Assembly (NCBI GenBank): GCA_026390275.1
Contig: JAPLGF010000268.1
Coordinates: 1 to 6,199 of the forward strand
Reading direction: 5' to 3'
DNA length: 6,199 nt
Source: Candidatus Atribacteria bacterium
GTDB taxonomy: Bacteria > Atribacterota > Atribacteria > Atribacterales > Atribacteraceae
Of the stretch, positions 5,999 to 6,199 are shown piece by piece. The position numbers and the translations under genes are program-made. Under the pieces are notes generated by a model, which searched no databases, had not been told where the DNA came from, and was given only the letters and a program-made list of their open reading frames with translations. Position 1 is the first letter of the stretch; every line of letters starts with the position of its first letter.

Positions 5999-6012
5999 TC
6001 TTCGTCCTATTG
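5938..6012 (-). repeat. Long imperfect inverted repeat forming a 5'-terminal leader hairpin
   Basis: On the - strand, arms 6012-5984 and 5966-5938 pair in a single register (position sums of 11950). From the base: 7 bp CAATAGG/CCTATTG, a 3x3 internal loop, 12 pairs AAGAATGCCAGG/CCTGGCGTTTTT with two G-U, a symmetrical TTC/TTC internal loop, and 4 A-U pairs, with a 17-nt loop. In all 23 of 29 positions pair. The basal arm begins within a base or two of the predicted transcription start. The 3' arm ends its GC part with GTTTTT, so the apical part could act as a weak attenuator; mRNA protection at the 5' end is another option. Confidence 0.7.
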
Positions 6013-6016
6013 AAAA

Positions 6017-6045
6017 AATATAGCATCAGTAGGGAAAGATGTAAA
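6017..6045 (-). promoter_or_regulatory. Sigma70-type promoter of the sugar transporter operon
   Basis: On the - strand, TTTACA (6045-6040) and TATATT (6022-6017) are separated by exactly 17 nt, and the -10 box is preceded by TGC, an extended -10. Each box has five of six consensus bases. The predicted start is near A6010-A6011. This is the best promoter in the window and points at the sugar-binding protein gene. Confidence 0.75.
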
Positions 6046-6089
6046 GAAATAACACATGAAAAGAGGAAACCCCACTACCCTGAAAATAC

Positions 6090-6106
6090 CGTGAATCGTG
6101 AATCGT
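6090..6106. repeat. Short tandem repeat, GTGAATC x 2.4
   Basis: A 7-bp unit, GTGAATC, is repeated perfectly from 6090 to 6106 just upstream of the -35 box of the sugar-operon promoter. Heptamer repeats in intergenic DNA can change copy number by slippage; with so few copies this one may be static. On the - strand it falls between a weak TTGAAC and a TATTTT, which could be a second, poorer promoter. Confidence 0.55.
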
Positions 6107-6127
6107 TCAAATTTCATCCCTTGATGG

Positions 6128-6172
6128 CGCCAGGGTTTTGGCCTGACATGGAAGTCTGATTGTTTTTTGAAC
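6128..6172. repeat. Second copy of a bipartite motif found in the leader hairpin
   Basis: On the + strand CGCCAGGG (6128-6135) and TTTTTTGAAC (6163-6172) occur in the same order and orientation as in the leader hairpin (5953-5960 and 5982-5991); the gaps between the two parts are 27 and 21 nt. The intervening bases do not align well. On the - strand this copy can form TGTCAGG/CCTGGCG (6142-6148 with 6128-6134) around a 7-nt loop. The rest of 6107-6199 shows no convincing gene. Confidence 0.4.
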
Positions 6173-6199
6173 ACAAAAGTTTTTTTTTGACAAGCCCTT

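Larger units (their letters stand above)
5822..6011 (-). promoter_or_regulatory. Long 5' leader of the sugar transporter operon (predicted untranslated region)
   Basis: If transcription starts 6-7 nt after the -10 box at 6017-6022, the first gene is preceded by about 190 nt of leader. No protein gene of normal size lies in the stretch 5822-6199. From 5' to 3' the leader holds a long imperfect hairpin (5938-6012), a second weak hairpin TTCTC/GAGAA (5933-5937 with 5913-5917) separated by nine U, a GAACGTTC palindrome, an unused Shine-Dalgarno (5891-5899) and the true ribosome site. The layout is that of a cis-regulatory leader, but I cannot match it to a known riboswitch class. Confidence 0.5.

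Noticed and set aside
6187..6192. Perfect TTGACA on the + strand, a possible -35 box for a gene to the right.
   Set aside because: The matching -10 box would fall outside the window, and the motif sits at the end of a T-run.
6114..6199. Open frame on the - strand entering from the right edge and ending in GAIKG and TGA, similar to the end of MalG-type permeases (GAVKG).
   Set aside because: The 28 codons are Lys/Asn-rich because of poly-A runs and lack the membrane helix that precedes such an end. A five-residue match is not enough to call a gene end.

Overview
The window holds parts of two ABC solute-uptake systems that point toward each other and meet near position 2500. No rRNA, tRNA, IS element, CRISPR array or phage gene is visible. 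Base composition is moderate (near 50% GC by eye). Both binding proteins carry plain Sec signal peptides with no lipobox cysteine, which suggests a diderm, and two importers in about 6 kb suggest a fermentative heterotroph living on scavenged organics. Thermotogota-, Atribacterota- or spirochaete-like bacteria would fit, but this is a weak inference and no marker gene is present.

Left half, + strand (1-2510): the 3' end of one inner-membrane permease, a 146-bp gap, a complete second permease of the YufQ/NupQ type, a 95-bp gap with a TATAAT box, and a periplasmic binding protein of the BMP/Med (PnrA-like) family. A textbook intrinsic terminator closes the unit. The ATPase and the rest of the first permease should lie to the left of the window. 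Family knowledge suggests nucleosides or related compounds as substrate.

Right half, - strand (6045 down to 2510): a good sigma70-type promoter, a leader of about 190 nt, a family 1 (CUT1) sugar-binding protein, a 14-bp intercistronic stem-loop, a MalF-like permease and a MalG-like permease. No ATPase is encoded here, so the transporter probably uses a shared MsmX/UgpC-type ATPase from elsewhere. After the MalG-like stop codon, 24 sense codons continue in the same frame and look like the tail of a lost gene.

The genes are ordinary. The most unusual part is the leader upstream of the sugar-binding protein (5822-6045). The predicted transcript starts at the foot of a long imperfect hairpin with 29-nt arms. 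A 31-codon Phe-rich reading frame runs through that hairpin and ends just before a near-perfect Shine-Dalgarno sequence that has no suitable start codon. A bipartite motif in the hairpin recurs about 175 bp upstream of it. This may be a cis-acting regulatory leader. Nothing else in the window suggests a previously undescribed multi-gene system.
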